Below are positions 18,228 to 26,951 of a stretch of DNA of 64,000 bases, in pieces (within the stretch, counting starts at the first letter, position 1; the number at the start of each line of letters is the position of its first letter). A model generated the notes under the pieces. It was not told the DNA's origin and did not search any database. It worked only from the letters and a program-made list of their open reading frames with translations. The position numbers and the translations under genes were made by a program. This DNA is from Fuerstiella sp. GTDB taxonomy: Bacteria; Planctomycetota; Planctomycetia; Planctomycetales; Planctomycetaceae. Location of the stretch: assembly GCA_029245955.1 (NCBI GenBank), contig JAQWOH010000048.1:186001-250000 (forward strand), read 5' to 3'.

Positions 18228-19148
18228 TCAGTCCTGCGTCTGCAGTTTCACCATCGTGGCAACCACAGCGTCGAGTCTTCCGACAATCACCAGACAACGA
18301 TACGAATAATCTCCCGGCTGCACTCCCTCGCTGTCGCGGACCCGAAAAACGCAATTCCATTTGACAACCTTCTGCCTGCCAAACCGCCAGCGTCCGTAGC
18401 CAGCCTGTGCATACCCTGGCGACGGCTGTTGCGGCGAATAGACCCCCATCGCATGTGAGCCGGACTGCGTCGCAAGAATTACAGGATTCGACTGTTCACC
18501 CGGACCGTCCGAGAGTGGCTTGACGTTGCCGGTCGAGCGATCGAAGCTGTAGAAGCCGCTGAATATGTCAGGCATGTATCCGGTTACCGCTTCAAACTGA
18601 GCGTACTCATGACGTTCGTTGGCCGGCAGGCCGAACGTTACGTCATACTGCAGCACGTTTGGCATGTCTCGGTAGCCGATGGTCACTCGCTTTGTGAGCA
18701 GATGATTCGACAGTTTCGATGCGTTCTTGGCCGGGTTTCCGGCCGATTTTTCTCCGGGACGCAGCCAGAAGGCCATCTGACTGGTAGTTTGCAGCGTGTT
18801 GCCCTCAGCGATCATGTGCAGCAGGCGACTGGTGGACGTCGGGCCGGCACCGTCAAATCGCGAACCGGCCTCCGTGGGATTAAACGTTTCTCCGATCATT
18901 CGTGAACCAGCGTCCAGGTTTGACGCAGACTGAAGCTGCCGTCCGTGATCGTGACTGTCAATGAATTCCTGTCCGGCCCATGTCAGCGAATCGATGGCTC
19001 CGGCAAGCCGCGAAGTGGTTGTGATCACGATTTCCGATTTGTCATATGGTGCGCGAACGACCGCATCGCCGATCGGAGCTGAAGCCTGTCCGAACACGCT
19101 GCCACACAGGCCGATCGCCGCTGCGAAGTACAGATTCCTGATTTCCAT
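18228..19148 (-). CDS. Secreted protein of unknown function
   Basis: The frame begins at 19232, but ATG at 19148 gives a proper signal peptide (NLYFAAAIGLCGSVFGQ) so I use it. The mature protein of about 290 residues is rich in beta strands with motifs such as SLTWAGQEFIDSHDHGRQLQ, MPNVLQYDVTFGLP and NPVILATQSGSHAMGVYSP. These suggest a beta-sandwich of the kind seen in carbohydrate-related proteins, but I recognise no family. It is downstream of, and on the same strand as, nothing closely linked; the binding-protein gene follows 137 bases later. Confidence 0.7.
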   Translation of the reverse strand: MEIRNLYFAAAIGLCGSVFGQASAPIGDAVVRAPYDKSEIVITTTSRLAGAIDSLTWAGQEFIDSHDHGRQLQSASNLDAGSRMIGETFNPTEAGSRFDGAGPTSTSRLLHMIAEGNTLQTTSQMAFWLRPGEKSAGNPAKNASKLSNHLLTKRVTIGYRDMPNVLQYDVTFGLPANERHEYAQFEAVTGYMPDIFSGFYSFDRSTGNVKPLSDGPGEQSNPVILATQSGSHAMGVYSPQQPSPGYAQAGYGRWRFGRQKVVKWNCVFRVRDSEGVQPGDYSYRCLVIVGRLDAVVATMVKLQTQD

Positions 19149-19305
19149 GAAATAAATTCGTTTACATTCAGGCGTGATCAATCGTTCGATGGCAGAATAT
19201 ACCTGCGATGGCTGACAATGGCATGTCCTCATTCGTGTATTCGTCGCCTCACCGCGGCTGAATTCGATTTGGCCCCGTTATTTTTCGAACGAAAGTCGCG
19301 CTGTT

Positions 19306-19536
19306 ATGTCCCAGGCACAGAAGCCAGGTGATGGTGAAGAAACAATTCCGCTGGATCAATTTCTTAAGCTGGCCGACCTTGTCGCTTCCGGCGGCGAAGC
19401 GAAGCACGTAATTCGATCGGGTGTGGTACTGGTAAACGGCGACTCAGAAACGCGACGCGGCCGTAAGTTGATACATGGAGACGTCGTGACGTTCAGCGGA
19501 GAAGACTACGTCATCGAAACGACGGATGATGAATAG
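19306..19536 (+). CDS. S4-domain RNA-binding protein (YbcJ type)
   Basis: The 76-residue protein is a single S4 domain: IPLDQFLKLADLVASGGEAKHVI, then SGVVLVNGDSETRRGRKLIHGDVVTF. This matches the YbcJ family, small proteins thought to bind structured RNA. Length fits. It ends 10 bases inside the next gene, so the two are likely translated together. Confidence 0.88.
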   Translation: MSQAQKPGDGEETIPLDQFLKLADLVASGGEAKHVIRSGVVLVNGDSETRRGRKLIHGDVVTFSGEDYVIETTDDE

Positions 19537-20032
19537 TCAGACGCCACAGATTCAGTTGCCAAAGCCGGACTGGTCGTGGCATGGTTTTTCTGCGTTAAGT
19601 ACCAGTGGGCTGTATCAGATTCTGCATTTGCGACAGCAGGTATTTGTCATCGAACAGCAGTGCGCGTACGACGATATTGACAACCATGATCAGGTCGCCT
19701 TTCATCTTTGCGGGGTGAATTCGACGAATCAGACCCTGCAGGCCTATCTTCGCGTGCTGCCACCCGGAACACGTTTTGAGGAATCATCAATAGGGCGTAT
19801 TGTGACGGCGGCCGAATGCCGGGGCTGCGGACTTGGCCATGAGCTCATGCGGCAGAGCATGGACTTCTGTCGTGACCGTTTTCCCGGGACCGCGATTCGT
19901 CTTTCCGCTCAGACTCACCTGCAGCCATTCTATGCAGCCCATGGTTTCATGACTGTCACTCCTGAGCATCTGATTGACGGGATTTCCCACGTCGAAATGC
20001 TTCTTCGCTGTTCGTCGCCGGGGACTTGCTGA
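19526..20032 (+). CDS. elaA: GNAT acetyltransferase, ElaA type
   Basis: The 168-residue protein has the ElaA pattern: LYQILHLRQQVFVIEQQCAYDDIDNHD near the start, the AYLRVLPPG strand, SIGRIVTAAECRGCGLGHELM forming the acetyl-CoA-binding pyrophosphate loop, and IRLSAQTHLQPFYAAHGF. It transfers an acetyl group from acetyl-CoA to an unknown amine. It overlaps the S4 gene by 11 bases and is followed by a strong terminator. Cytoplasmic. Confidence 0.9.
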   Translation: MMNSQTPQIQLPKPDWSWHGFSALSTSGLYQILHLRQQVFVIEQQCAYDDIDNHDQVAFHLCGVNSTNQTLQAYLRVLPPGTRFEESSIGRIVTAAECRGCGLGHELMRQSMDFCRDRFPGTAIRLSAQTHLQPFYAAHGFMTVTPEHLIDGISHVEMLLRCSSPGTC

Positions 20033-20101
20033 CGTTTTTTGCGCGTAATTGGCTGCGTTCGGTTATTGAAGGCGTTACGATCAGTGAACCGGTACAATCA
20101 T

Positions 20102-20138
20102 AGGCCGGTCTGCTTCTTCAGTACCGGCCTCCCTTTTT
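20102..20138 (+). terminator. Rho-independent terminator after elaA
   Basis: AGGCCGGT (20102-20109) and ACCGGCCT (20123-20130) form an 8-base GC-rich stem with a 13-base loop, followed by CCC then TTTTT. It lies 70 bases after the elaA stop and just before the epimerase start, so it separates the two transcripts. Confidence 0.8.
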
Positions 20139-20152
20139 CAGGTTGTGACTCA

Positions 20153-21289
20153 ATGATTCGAACGTGCCTCTTTTTGACCCTGTTGGTTTGTAACTCTGCC
20201 ATGTCTGATGAACCTGAGAAGTCCGACTTCGGCAAGACTAAAGACGGTGAATCTGTTGAACTCTACACGCTCAGCAATGACACAGGTCTGGTCGCGAAGG
20301 TGATGACTCGAGGTGCCACGCTGGTCCAGATTCACGTCCCGGATAAAAACGGAAAGTCCGACGACGTAATACTGGGCTGGGACGATGTGGCCGGCTATGA
20401 ATCCGAAGACAACCAGTATTTTGGCTGCACCACAGGCCGTGTTTGTAACCGGATCGCCGAAGGCAAGTTTTCGCTGGACGGAAAAGACTACTCCCTGGCC
20501 ATCAACAACGAGCCAAACCATCTTCACGGCGGTGTGGAACGCAGTCTGGACAAGGTTGTGTGGAAAGCACAGCCCTACTCCAATGATCGCGGGCATGGTG
20601 TCCGCTTCAGGTACACAAGTCCCGACGGTGAAGAAGGATATCCCGGCACGGTTAAAGCACTGGTGTCATTCTTTGTTCCCCAAGACGCCAACCGCATTCT
20701 TATCACGTATAAGGCGACCACTGATGCGGCCACCCCGATCAACCTGACCAACCACGCTTATTTTAACCTTGGCGGTGCCGGAAGTGAAACGGTTCTGGAC
20801 CACGCACTGCAGTTGAATGCCGACAGGTACACACCCACTGACGATTCACTGATACCTACCGGAGAAATTGTCGCCGTTGCCGGTACGCCGCTGGATTTCA
20901 CCAAACAAAAACGGATTGGCGCACGCATTGAGAAACTGACGGACACGGCGGCCCTGGGCTACGACCACAATTTTGTACTGAACCCCAAACCGGATGACAA
21001 AGATCATAATTTTGCCGCATTACTGCGACACAAGGAGTCCGGACGAACTCTGCGGATCCTGACTAAGGAACCTGGAATTCAGTTCTATTCCGGAAACTTC
21101 CTGAAAGGCCAGAAAGGCAAAGACGGCAAGACCTACGCCCACCGCAGTGCGGTCTGTCTGGAAACACAGCACTACCCCGACTCGGTCAACCAAAAGGCGT
21201 TCCCGTCGATCATTCTGCAGCCCGGCGACGAATACAAGACGTCAACACTGCTGCAGTTTGGCATTGCCGGGGGTACGACGGACAATTGA
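20153..21289 (+). CDS. galM: Aldose 1-epimerase, exported
   Basis: The enzyme interconverts alpha and beta anomers of aldoses. The open frame starts at 20039, but ATG at 20153 follows the terminator and gives a signal peptide (CLFLTLLVCNSAMSDE), so I use it. Family motifs are all visible: GRVCNRIAEGKFSLDG, NNEPNHLHGG with one catalytic His, TNHAYFNLGG with the second, YDHNFVL, and VCLETQHYPDS with the catalytic Glu. The 378-residue length matches. Export suggests work on sugars released outside the inner membrane. Confidence 0.92.
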   Translation: MIRTCLFLTLLVCNSAMSDEPEKSDFGKTKDGESVELYTLSNDTGLVAKVMTRGATLVQIHVPDKNGKSDDVILGWDDVAGYESEDNQYFGCTTGRVCNRIAEGKFSLDGKDYSLAINNEPNHLHGGVERSLDKVVWKAQPYSNDRGHGVRFRYTSPDGEEGYPGTVKALVSFFVPQDANRILITYKATTDAATPINLTNHAYFNLGGAGSETVLDHALQLNADRYTPTDDSLIPTGEIVAVAGTPLDFTKQKRIGARIEKLTDTAALGYDHNFVLNPKPDDKDHNFAALLRHKESGRTLRILTKEPGIQFYSGNFLKGQKGKDGKTYAHRSAVCLETQHYPDSVNQKAFPSIILQPGDEYKTSTLLQFGIAGGTTDN

Positions 21290-21299
21290 AAGACAAAAA

Positions 21300-21328
21300 A
21301 GTCCCGGTCTCCTGCAGGGACCGGGACT
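21300..21328. terminator. Terminator between galM and the histidine kinase
   Basis: AGTCCCGGTC (21300-21309) and GACCGGGACT (21319-21328) form a perfect 10-base stem with a 9-base loop. An A-run lies before it on the plus strand, which is a U-run for minus-strand transcripts, so it works best for the kinase gene and may serve both. Confidence 0.8.
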
Positions 21329-21380
21329 CTGAGTCTTCTCTGATATCTGCGGAGCGAAGTGCTGAAGGTTCACACACACA

Positions 21381-22217
21381 TCATGCTGCGGAAGTGTCAA
21401 TCAATCCCGCCGGGGATTCTGATCGCGGCAGTTTCAGAGTGAATGTCGTGCCCTTGCCCACCTCGCTCTCGACACGGATACGCCCTTTGTGGGCTTCAAT
21501 GATTCTGCGGCACAACGAAAGACCGATGCCTGTGCCGCCCTGACCACGGGCATCCGCTTTTTTCGTTGTGTAGAACGGGTCGAAGATCTTCTGCAGCTGT
21601 TCGTTGGGAATCCCACATCCGCTGTCGCCAACCGACACTTCTGCCCATCCATCTTCCACATTATCGCGGATGCCCAGGCGCAGACGACCACCTTCATCCA
21701 TTGACTGGCGGGCGTTCACAATCAGATTCATCAGGATTTGTTGAATCTGACTGCTGTTCACCAGTGCCCAGACGCCCGGTTGAATATTTTCGTCCACTCC
21801 GATTCGATGCATCTGAAGATCCTTCTGCACAAGGACCATCACATCCGACAACAGCTTGTTCAACTCGCACGGTTCAAAACGATCACTTGTGTTGCGAGCG
21901 TAGGCCAGCATACCCGTGGTGATCTTCGTTGCTCTTTGGCCGGCCGACAGGATTCGATCGAACGCCTTATCCCGGGTCTTGGCGTCCTTATGCCGGACGC
22001 CCATCTTGGCGTAGTTGATCACCGTCGTGAGAATATTGTTGAATTCGTGCGTAATACTGCTGGCTAAAGCGCCCACAGAACTCAGCTTCTGTGTCTGCAT
22101 CAGCTGCTCATCGAGCAGAAGAAGCTGCTGTTCCAGCTGCTGAATTTTTTCCTGGTCAGTCATGACAATGTCTGTTTCGATGTTTGGCCCAGTTTCGGAA
22201 CCCTTAACAGGGTCCAT
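21381..22217 (-). CDS. Soluble sensor histidine kinase
   Basis: The 278-residue protein has a short N-terminal coiled coil (KIQQLEQQLLLLDEQL), the dimerisation/phosphoacceptor helix with SSVGALASSITHEFNN (H at about 57), and a HATPase domain: N-box LMNLIVNARQSMD, G1 VGDSGCGIP, F-box PFYTTK and G2 GQGGTGIGLSL. It autophosphorylates on His and passes phosphate to a response regulator. There is no membrane helix or sensor domain, and no regulator gene beside it. ATG at about 22163 (MTDQEKIQQ) is an alternative start. Confidence 0.92.
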   Translation of the reverse strand: MDPVKGSETGPNIETDIVMTDQEKIQQLEQQLLLLDEQLMQTQKLSSVGALASSITHEFNNILTTVINYAKMGVRHKDAKTRDKAFDRILSAGQRATKITTGMLAYARNTSDRFEPCELNKLLSDVMVLVQKDLQMHRIGVDENIQPGVWALVNSSQIQQILMNLIVNARQSMDEGGRLRLGIRDNVEDGWAEVSVGDSGCGIPNEQLQKIFDPFYTTKKADARGQGGTGIGLSLCRRIIEAHKGRIRVESEVGKGTTFTLKLPRSESPAGLIDTSAA

Positions 22218-22548
22218 ACTCCGGTTTGCCGCGGCGTAATTCCGTCAGATCTCAGCAAAAAGTGCCCTGATATCGGGAACCCAGCATTTCTTGGACCCTG
22301 CGACCATGCTGATGGATAGCGCAGCGTGGGCGTCCGCAACCGAAAGAACCTTAATAATCGCCCCAGTCAGTTTTATCGGCACGTATTCGGCCAGAATGAA
22401 ACCTCAGTGCCAGGAACATTAATTACCTGCAGACCGGCAGAATACGCATCTGAAACATTTACCGAAACGTCTTCCTTCCACACTGTCAATGGGCGACCAC
22501 GTGACAATCGTGGTGACCACTGAATATCGCGATGGTCTTGATGATGAT
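22218..22548. other. Intergenic stretch without a recognisable gene
   Basis: About 330 bases between the kinase start and the decayed thioesterase. It should contain the kinase promoter. An imperfect inverted repeat CCACG/CGTGG is present near 22497-22516. I see nothing else. Confidence 0.4.
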
Positions 22549-22984
22549 TGCGACGAACTGTCCTTTGAACTCAGTCAGCAAGCCGGTCGCCGTTTAATAA
22601 CAGGTGTGATTTGGCCTGCAGGCGGCTTCGACCCTTGCGAGTCATCCCGGCAACGAATTTTTCCCGCGAATTCAGCTCGTTCGCCAAGGCGAAGGCGGTG
22701 AAGTCCGCGGGAATTGGTTTTTGAAATGCCATCGAATTGCGGGAAGTCACCAGTCGGCCCGTCAGGTTTTCATTTCACATCCGCACCAGGACCGGCATCC
22801 ATGCTGCCAGCGTAGCGACAGCGGCTGCGTTGCCGCCAAATACGGTTTCGCGGTGATTGATGTTCGGTGCCAGTGGAGCGGAGATTTCAACACGATCTGC
22901 CGTCGCTTCAAGAATTTGCACGCCGATTGCGGCGGTGATGGGTATCTGGCGGTGAATGTCGGCTTCAAGGGACTCGCTCGTCAT
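22549..22984 (-). pseudogene. Decayed hotdog-fold thioesterase (YiiD C-terminal type)
   Basis: The first 69 codons (22984 to 22778) read as the start of a YiiD_C-type thioesterase: HRQIPITAAIGVQILEATADRV then APLAPNINHRETVFGGNAAAVATLAAW. A TGA at 22775-22777 then interrupts the frame. The same frame continues in family style beyond it (LTGRLVTSRNSM, FQKPIPADF, AGMTRKGRSRLQAK) up to a second TGA at 22571. The expected family ending (FKGQFVA) is found one base out of frame just after that. One nonsense change plus one frameshift explains the pattern. A sequencing error at both places is the alternative. Confidence 0.72.
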
Positions 22985-23314
22985 TCATCTTCGTCCGGAA
23001 AAACCGAGATCTCAGATCTTGTGGCGCACGGCGGCACCAGATTTTACGTTTTTCACTCGGCGGACGTCCGAACTCAAGCTAACTTTTCAGTGTTGCAAAA
23101 TTGAAACATGGCGAGTGCACTAAATTTACACGTTTGTTCGTCATAACTGTTTCAATTCGCCTTCGACCGTCTTTGCGAGTCGTCTTCAACGGTCTACGTG
23201 AGTGGACGATCGGAAAGTGTACGCACGTTGCTGCAGGTCTTGATCTGAGCGAATGGTTGTTGTTCCTGTTCCAATGGAAGTCTTTCGAAGAATTCATGTG
23301 CCGGACGCACGTCA
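22985..23314. promoter_or_regulatory. Divergent intergenic region
   Basis: About 330 bases between the thioesterase remnant and the large membrane protein gene. Open frames here are short and unconvincing. It presumably holds the promoter of the membrane protein. Confidence 0.35.
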
Positions 23315-25090
23315 ATGATCCATAACGACCTGACACAATCGCCCGCAGACCATATGAAGCCCGAACTAGCCCCGTCGGAGCAACGAACAGCTTCTGCGGC
23401 CGAAGTTCTGTGGCTGACGGTCTTCCTGATATTCGGACTGTTTGTGATGTCACGAATCGGTGCAGACCCGGATTTGTGGGGGCATGTGACCTACGGCAAA
23501 GAGGTTCTGCGCGACGGGCACCTGCATGAAACCACGACGTGGTCATACGCCGTCGATGATTTTCGATGGGTCAATCACGAAAATATTGCTGAACTGATAA
23601 TGGCCACTTCCGACAGTTTCGGCGGTCAGACAGCTCTGCTGCTGCTCAAGTCGCTGCTCACACTTGTGGTGCTGGGCCTGCCCGTCTGGGTTGCTCGCAG
23701 GATGGGGGCCGGTCTGGTGACATGTTTTGCCATTGTCGTTCTGTTGAGCTTCAATATTTCATTTCACTGGCTGGTGAGGCCACACATGCTCAGCTATGCC
23801 TGCGGAGCCGGATTGCTGGCCATTCTGACCGTCGCTCTGCCGGGCGCCGTAACAGCACGCAGTGCCGCACAGATGTCGCAGAAATGGTTATGGCTGATTC
23901 CGCCGCTGATGTGCTTCTGGACGAATGCTCACGGCGGCTATCTTGCCGGCATGGCCATTCTGACAGCATGGCTCGGACTGGACGGTGTTGAACTGCTGCT
24001 CCGTCGTGACGTTCGGTTGTGGCCGACTGTTCGTCACCATGCGTTCCTGTTTACTGCGACCGTTGCGGCCTGCCTGCTGAACCCCTACGGTTATGAACTT
24101 CATACGTGGATGCTGTCTTCACTGGGTCGTCCTCGCCCTGAAATTTCGGAATGGGCGCCACTGCCGTTGTTTTCCGTGGATGGTTTGCCGTTCTGGTGCT
24201 TCGCTTTCGGCGCCTTCCTGTGTCTGAAGAAGACCGTTGAACCGCCTCGCTGGCCGGGTCTGATCGTCATGTCGCTGCTGTCATGGCAGGCCGTCAGGCA
24301 TCATCGACATCTGCCGTTCGCCGTGATGATGGGAAGCTTCGTTCTGGTCCCCCACATCGAATCTGTGGTACGGCAGCTGCATGGCTGGCTGAAAGAAAGG
24401 GCGGCCGACCAACATTCGTCGCGAGTTGAAGAGCGAAACGCGGGCAGCGTAGCCGTTGCTCTTGTGCTGCTTGTGGCTTTGAGTTGTGCGCAGTTTCCGC
24501 GACAGGCGACTCTTTGTGTCGACCGCGACTACTATCCAGTGTCAGCGATGCAGTTCATGGCCGACAATCAGCTCAATGGCAAAGTACTTGTCACCTTCAA
24601 CTGGGCTCAGTATGCGCTGGCCGTATTTGCAGACAGTAGTCCGGAATCGCGAATCGCTTTCGATGGGCGATTTCGTACGTGTTATCCGCAACCGATCATT
24701 GATATGTACTTCGACTTCATTCTGGGCGATCTGCCGCGGCACGTTCGGTACCGAGAAGACGCGTCCGGGCCTTTTGATGCAACAAAGGCACTGGATTACA
24801 AGAGTCCTGACCTGGTGTTGATTGAGTGTGAACGCAGGAACTCCGTCCGCACGATGGAAGCCTGTTCGGCGGAATGGTGTCTGCTTTATCAGGACAGTCT
24901 GGCACAATTGTGGGGGCGACGCAGTCTCTATGATGACCCGCAGTCCGAACGCTTTCTGCCGGAGTATCGTCGTCACCGCAGCAATGATCTGCAGCATGGC
25001 TGCGTCGCCTGGCCGGCCTTTCCCCAGTCGGGGCGGCCTGCCAGCCGTATCGAACTGACGCTCCGAAACTCCGGTTCCGTTGGTCGCTGA
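23315..25090 (+). CDS. Large integral membrane protein, planctomycete type
   Basis: The 591-residue protein has about ten to twelve predicted membrane helices over residues 25-400, then a soluble C-terminal domain (about 400-591). An early loop GADPDLWGHVTYGKEVL followed by H-rich DDFRWVNHENIAELI resembles the first loop of polytopic glycosyltransferases of the GT-C fold, where an acidic residue is catalytic. The family assignment is therefore tentative. The C-terminal part contains NWAQYALAVFADSSPESRIAFDGR. ATG at 23354 is a possible later start. Confidence 0.75.
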   Translation: MIHNDLTQSPADHMKPELAPSEQRTASAAEVLWLTVFLIFGLFVMSRIGADPDLWGHVTYGKEVLRDGHLHETTTWSYAVDDFRWVNHENIAELIMATSDSFGGQTALLLLKSLLTLVVLGLPVWVARRMGAGLVTCFAIVVLLSFNISFHWLVRPHMLSYACGAGLLAILTVALPGAVTARSAAQMSQKWLWLIPPLMCFWTNAHGGYLAGMAILTAWLGLDGVELLLRRDVRLWPTVRHHAFLFTATVAACLLNPYGYELHTWMLSSLGRPRPEISEWAPLPLFSVDGLPFWCFAFGAFLCLKKTVEPPRWPGLIVMSLLSWQAVRHHRHLPFAVMMGSFVLVPHIESVVRQLHGWLKERAADQHSSRVEERNAGSVAVALVLLVALSCAQFPRQATLCVDRDYYPVSAMQFMADNQLNGKVLVTFNWAQYALAVFADSSPESRIAFDGRFRTCYPQPIIDMYFDFILGDLPRHVRYREDASGPFDATKALDYKSPDLVLIECERRNSVRTMEACSAEWCLLYQDSLAQLWGRRSLYDDPQSERFLPEYRRHRSNDLQHGCVAWPAFPQSGRPASRIELTLRNSGSVGR

Positions 25091-25352
25091 GCGTGTTTCA
25101 TCAGCAATTTATGCAGGCCAGGCTCCGTCCTGGTGCGCCGATCTTTGCTATGCCCCGTTCCGGCCTGACGGGCAATTGCCTGCCTGCACGACACGGATCA
25201 GCCCGCTGATAGCTGGTACTACGGCTGGTTATTGTTTAAATAATTGACGAAAACGCGCCGTGGAAGTACCTTCTTATCGTGTACCTGAGCATTTAAGTGA
25301 CTCACCGCGTTGACGTTAGTCTGTTTGACCCTTATCCCGCCGGAACTTTGCC

Positions 25353-26816
25353 GTGTCTGCAGCTTCATGGATTCATCCGACCATTTCCCGGCGAACAACT
25401 GTGCAGGCCGGTGCCATCGGCCTGCTGGGAATGGGAATGAATCATCTGGCCGGGCTGCGGTCAGCGAACGCAGCAGCCCCGGTTTCGAACGCCGCCGGAG
25501 CGAAATCCTGCATCTACATATTTCTGTCAGGGGGCCTGGCTCAGCAGGACAGCTTCGATCTGAAACCGAACGCTCCGGCAGAAATTCGTGGCGAATTCAA
25601 TCCGATCGCCACCAACACGCCAGGTATTGACATCTGTGAACATCTGCCGATGCTTGCTCAGCGCAGTCATCTGTGGTCACTGGTCAGGTCTCTGACTCAT
25701 CCCACCAACGGACATACGCTCGGCCACTACTATATGCTCACCGGGCATTCGACGGCACCTGGCTTCAAGGGTGATCGGCTGCCGCGCCCGACCGACTGGC
25801 CAGCGATTTCGTCCATCGTCGGTGATGCCGTACCGGCGCAACAGAACAATCTTCCTCCGGCGGTGATGTTGCCCGAGCGGCTGGTGCATTGGTCAGGCGG
25901 CGTTATTCCCGGTGCGTACGGTGGTACGATGGGGCATCACCGTGATCCGTTTATCATCGGCGCCACTCAATACGGAGACCCCTTCTGGCGCGGAGCATAT
26001 CCGGAATATACATTTCATCAGCTGCCGAAGAAGACCCCCACGTCAGATACACCGACCGTTTTCCAGGCGCCCAATCTTAAACTGCAGTCCGGCATCACCG
26101 GCACGCGATTTGACAAGCGTTTGAATCTGCTGAATTCCATTGACGCGCAACGAGCCGCTATGGAGGCATCGGCCACTGGTGAACTGTATGACCAACATCG
26201 GCAATCGGCCGTTTCACTGCTGGCCAGTCAGAAGATCCGTCGCGCGATCGACGTGAATCAGGCGGATGAAAAAACTCAGGAACGGTACGGTCGAAATACG
26301 TTCGGCTGGTCGTTACTGATGGCATACCGTATGGCTGAGGCAGGTGTGCCGATGATTCAGGTGAATCTTGGCAATAACGAGGCATGGGATACGCATGGTG
26401 AAGCCTTCTGGCGGTTGCGGGAGAAACTGTTGCCGCCGACCGACCGCGCCTTGTCGGCGCTGCTGGACGATCTCGGGCAAAGCGGCCTGCTGGATTCGAC
26501 GATGATTGTAATGGGAGGGGAATTCGGCCGTACGCCAAAGATTTCGCTACTGGAAAAAGAGTACAAGGAACCCGGACGAGACCACTGGGGAGCCGTTCAG
26601 ACGTTGTTCTTTGCGGGCGGTGGCGTTCGTGGTGGCAACGTGATTGGTTCGTCCGACGAACAGGCGGCGTACCCTGCGTCCGACCCGCAGAAGCCCGAAA
26701 ACATGGCGGCTTCAATCTACAACGCTTTGGGGATTCCCCGGACTGCAACCTGGAAGGACGAACTCGATCGTCCTCACAACATTTACTTTGGTGATCCGAT
26801 CGAAGGGCTTGTGTGA
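25353..26816 (+). CDS. DUF1501 protein, Tat-exported
   Basis: The 487-residue protein begins with a twin-arginine signal (ISRRTTVQAGAIGLLGMGMN). The body has the DUF1501 landmarks: CIYIFLSGGLAQQDSFDLKP, SLTHPTNGHTLGHYYMLTGH, the long middle helix and IVMGGEFGRTPKIS, then GRDHWGAVQTLFFAGGGVRGG. DUF1501 proteins belong to the alkaline-phosphatase/sulfatase-like superfamily and usually sit beside DUF1553 genes. Here no such partner is adjacent; the FG-GAP gene follows after 135 bases. Tat export means it folds before crossing the membrane. Confidence 0.92.
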   Translation: MSAASWIHPTISRRTTVQAGAIGLLGMGMNHLAGLRSANAAAPVSNAAGAKSCIYIFLSGGLAQQDSFDLKPNAPAEIRGEFNPIATNTPGIDICEHLPMLAQRSHLWSLVRSLTHPTNGHTLGHYYMLTGHSTAPGFKGDRLPRPTDWPAISSIVGDAVPAQQNNLPPAVMLPERLVHWSGGVIPGAYGGTMGHHRDPFIIGATQYGDPFWRGAYPEYTFHQLPKKTPTSDTPTVFQAPNLKLQSGITGTRFDKRLNLLNSIDAQRAAMEASATGELYDQHRQSAVSLLASQKIRRAIDVNQADEKTQERYGRNTFGWSLLMAYRMAEAGVPMIQVNLGNNEAWDTHGEAFWRLREKLLPPTDRALSALLDDLGQSGLLDSTMIVMGGEFGRTPKISLLEKEYKEPGRDHWGAVQTLFFAGGGVRGGNVIGSSDEQAAYPASDPQKPENMAASIYNALGIPRTATWKDELDRPHNIYFGDPIEGLV

Positions 26817-26951
26817 CAATGAATGGCCGATCACAGGTCGTCATGGCGCCATTGTTCCGGCAGCTTGATTGTGGAAATCCGTGCATGCCTTCGCGGTAAT
26901 CTGCGATCTTCGGCAGGCTGCACCACATCTTATTCAAGAGTTCATGGACTC

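Noticed and set aside
20039..20152. N-terminal extension of the epimerase frame
   Set aside because: It would be read through a strong terminator hairpin and would bury the signal peptide.
22775..22777. TGA in the thioesterase remnant as a second selenocysteine codon
   Set aside because: It is not at a conserved Cys, no SECIS-like hairpin was seen after it, and a frameshift further on shows decay.
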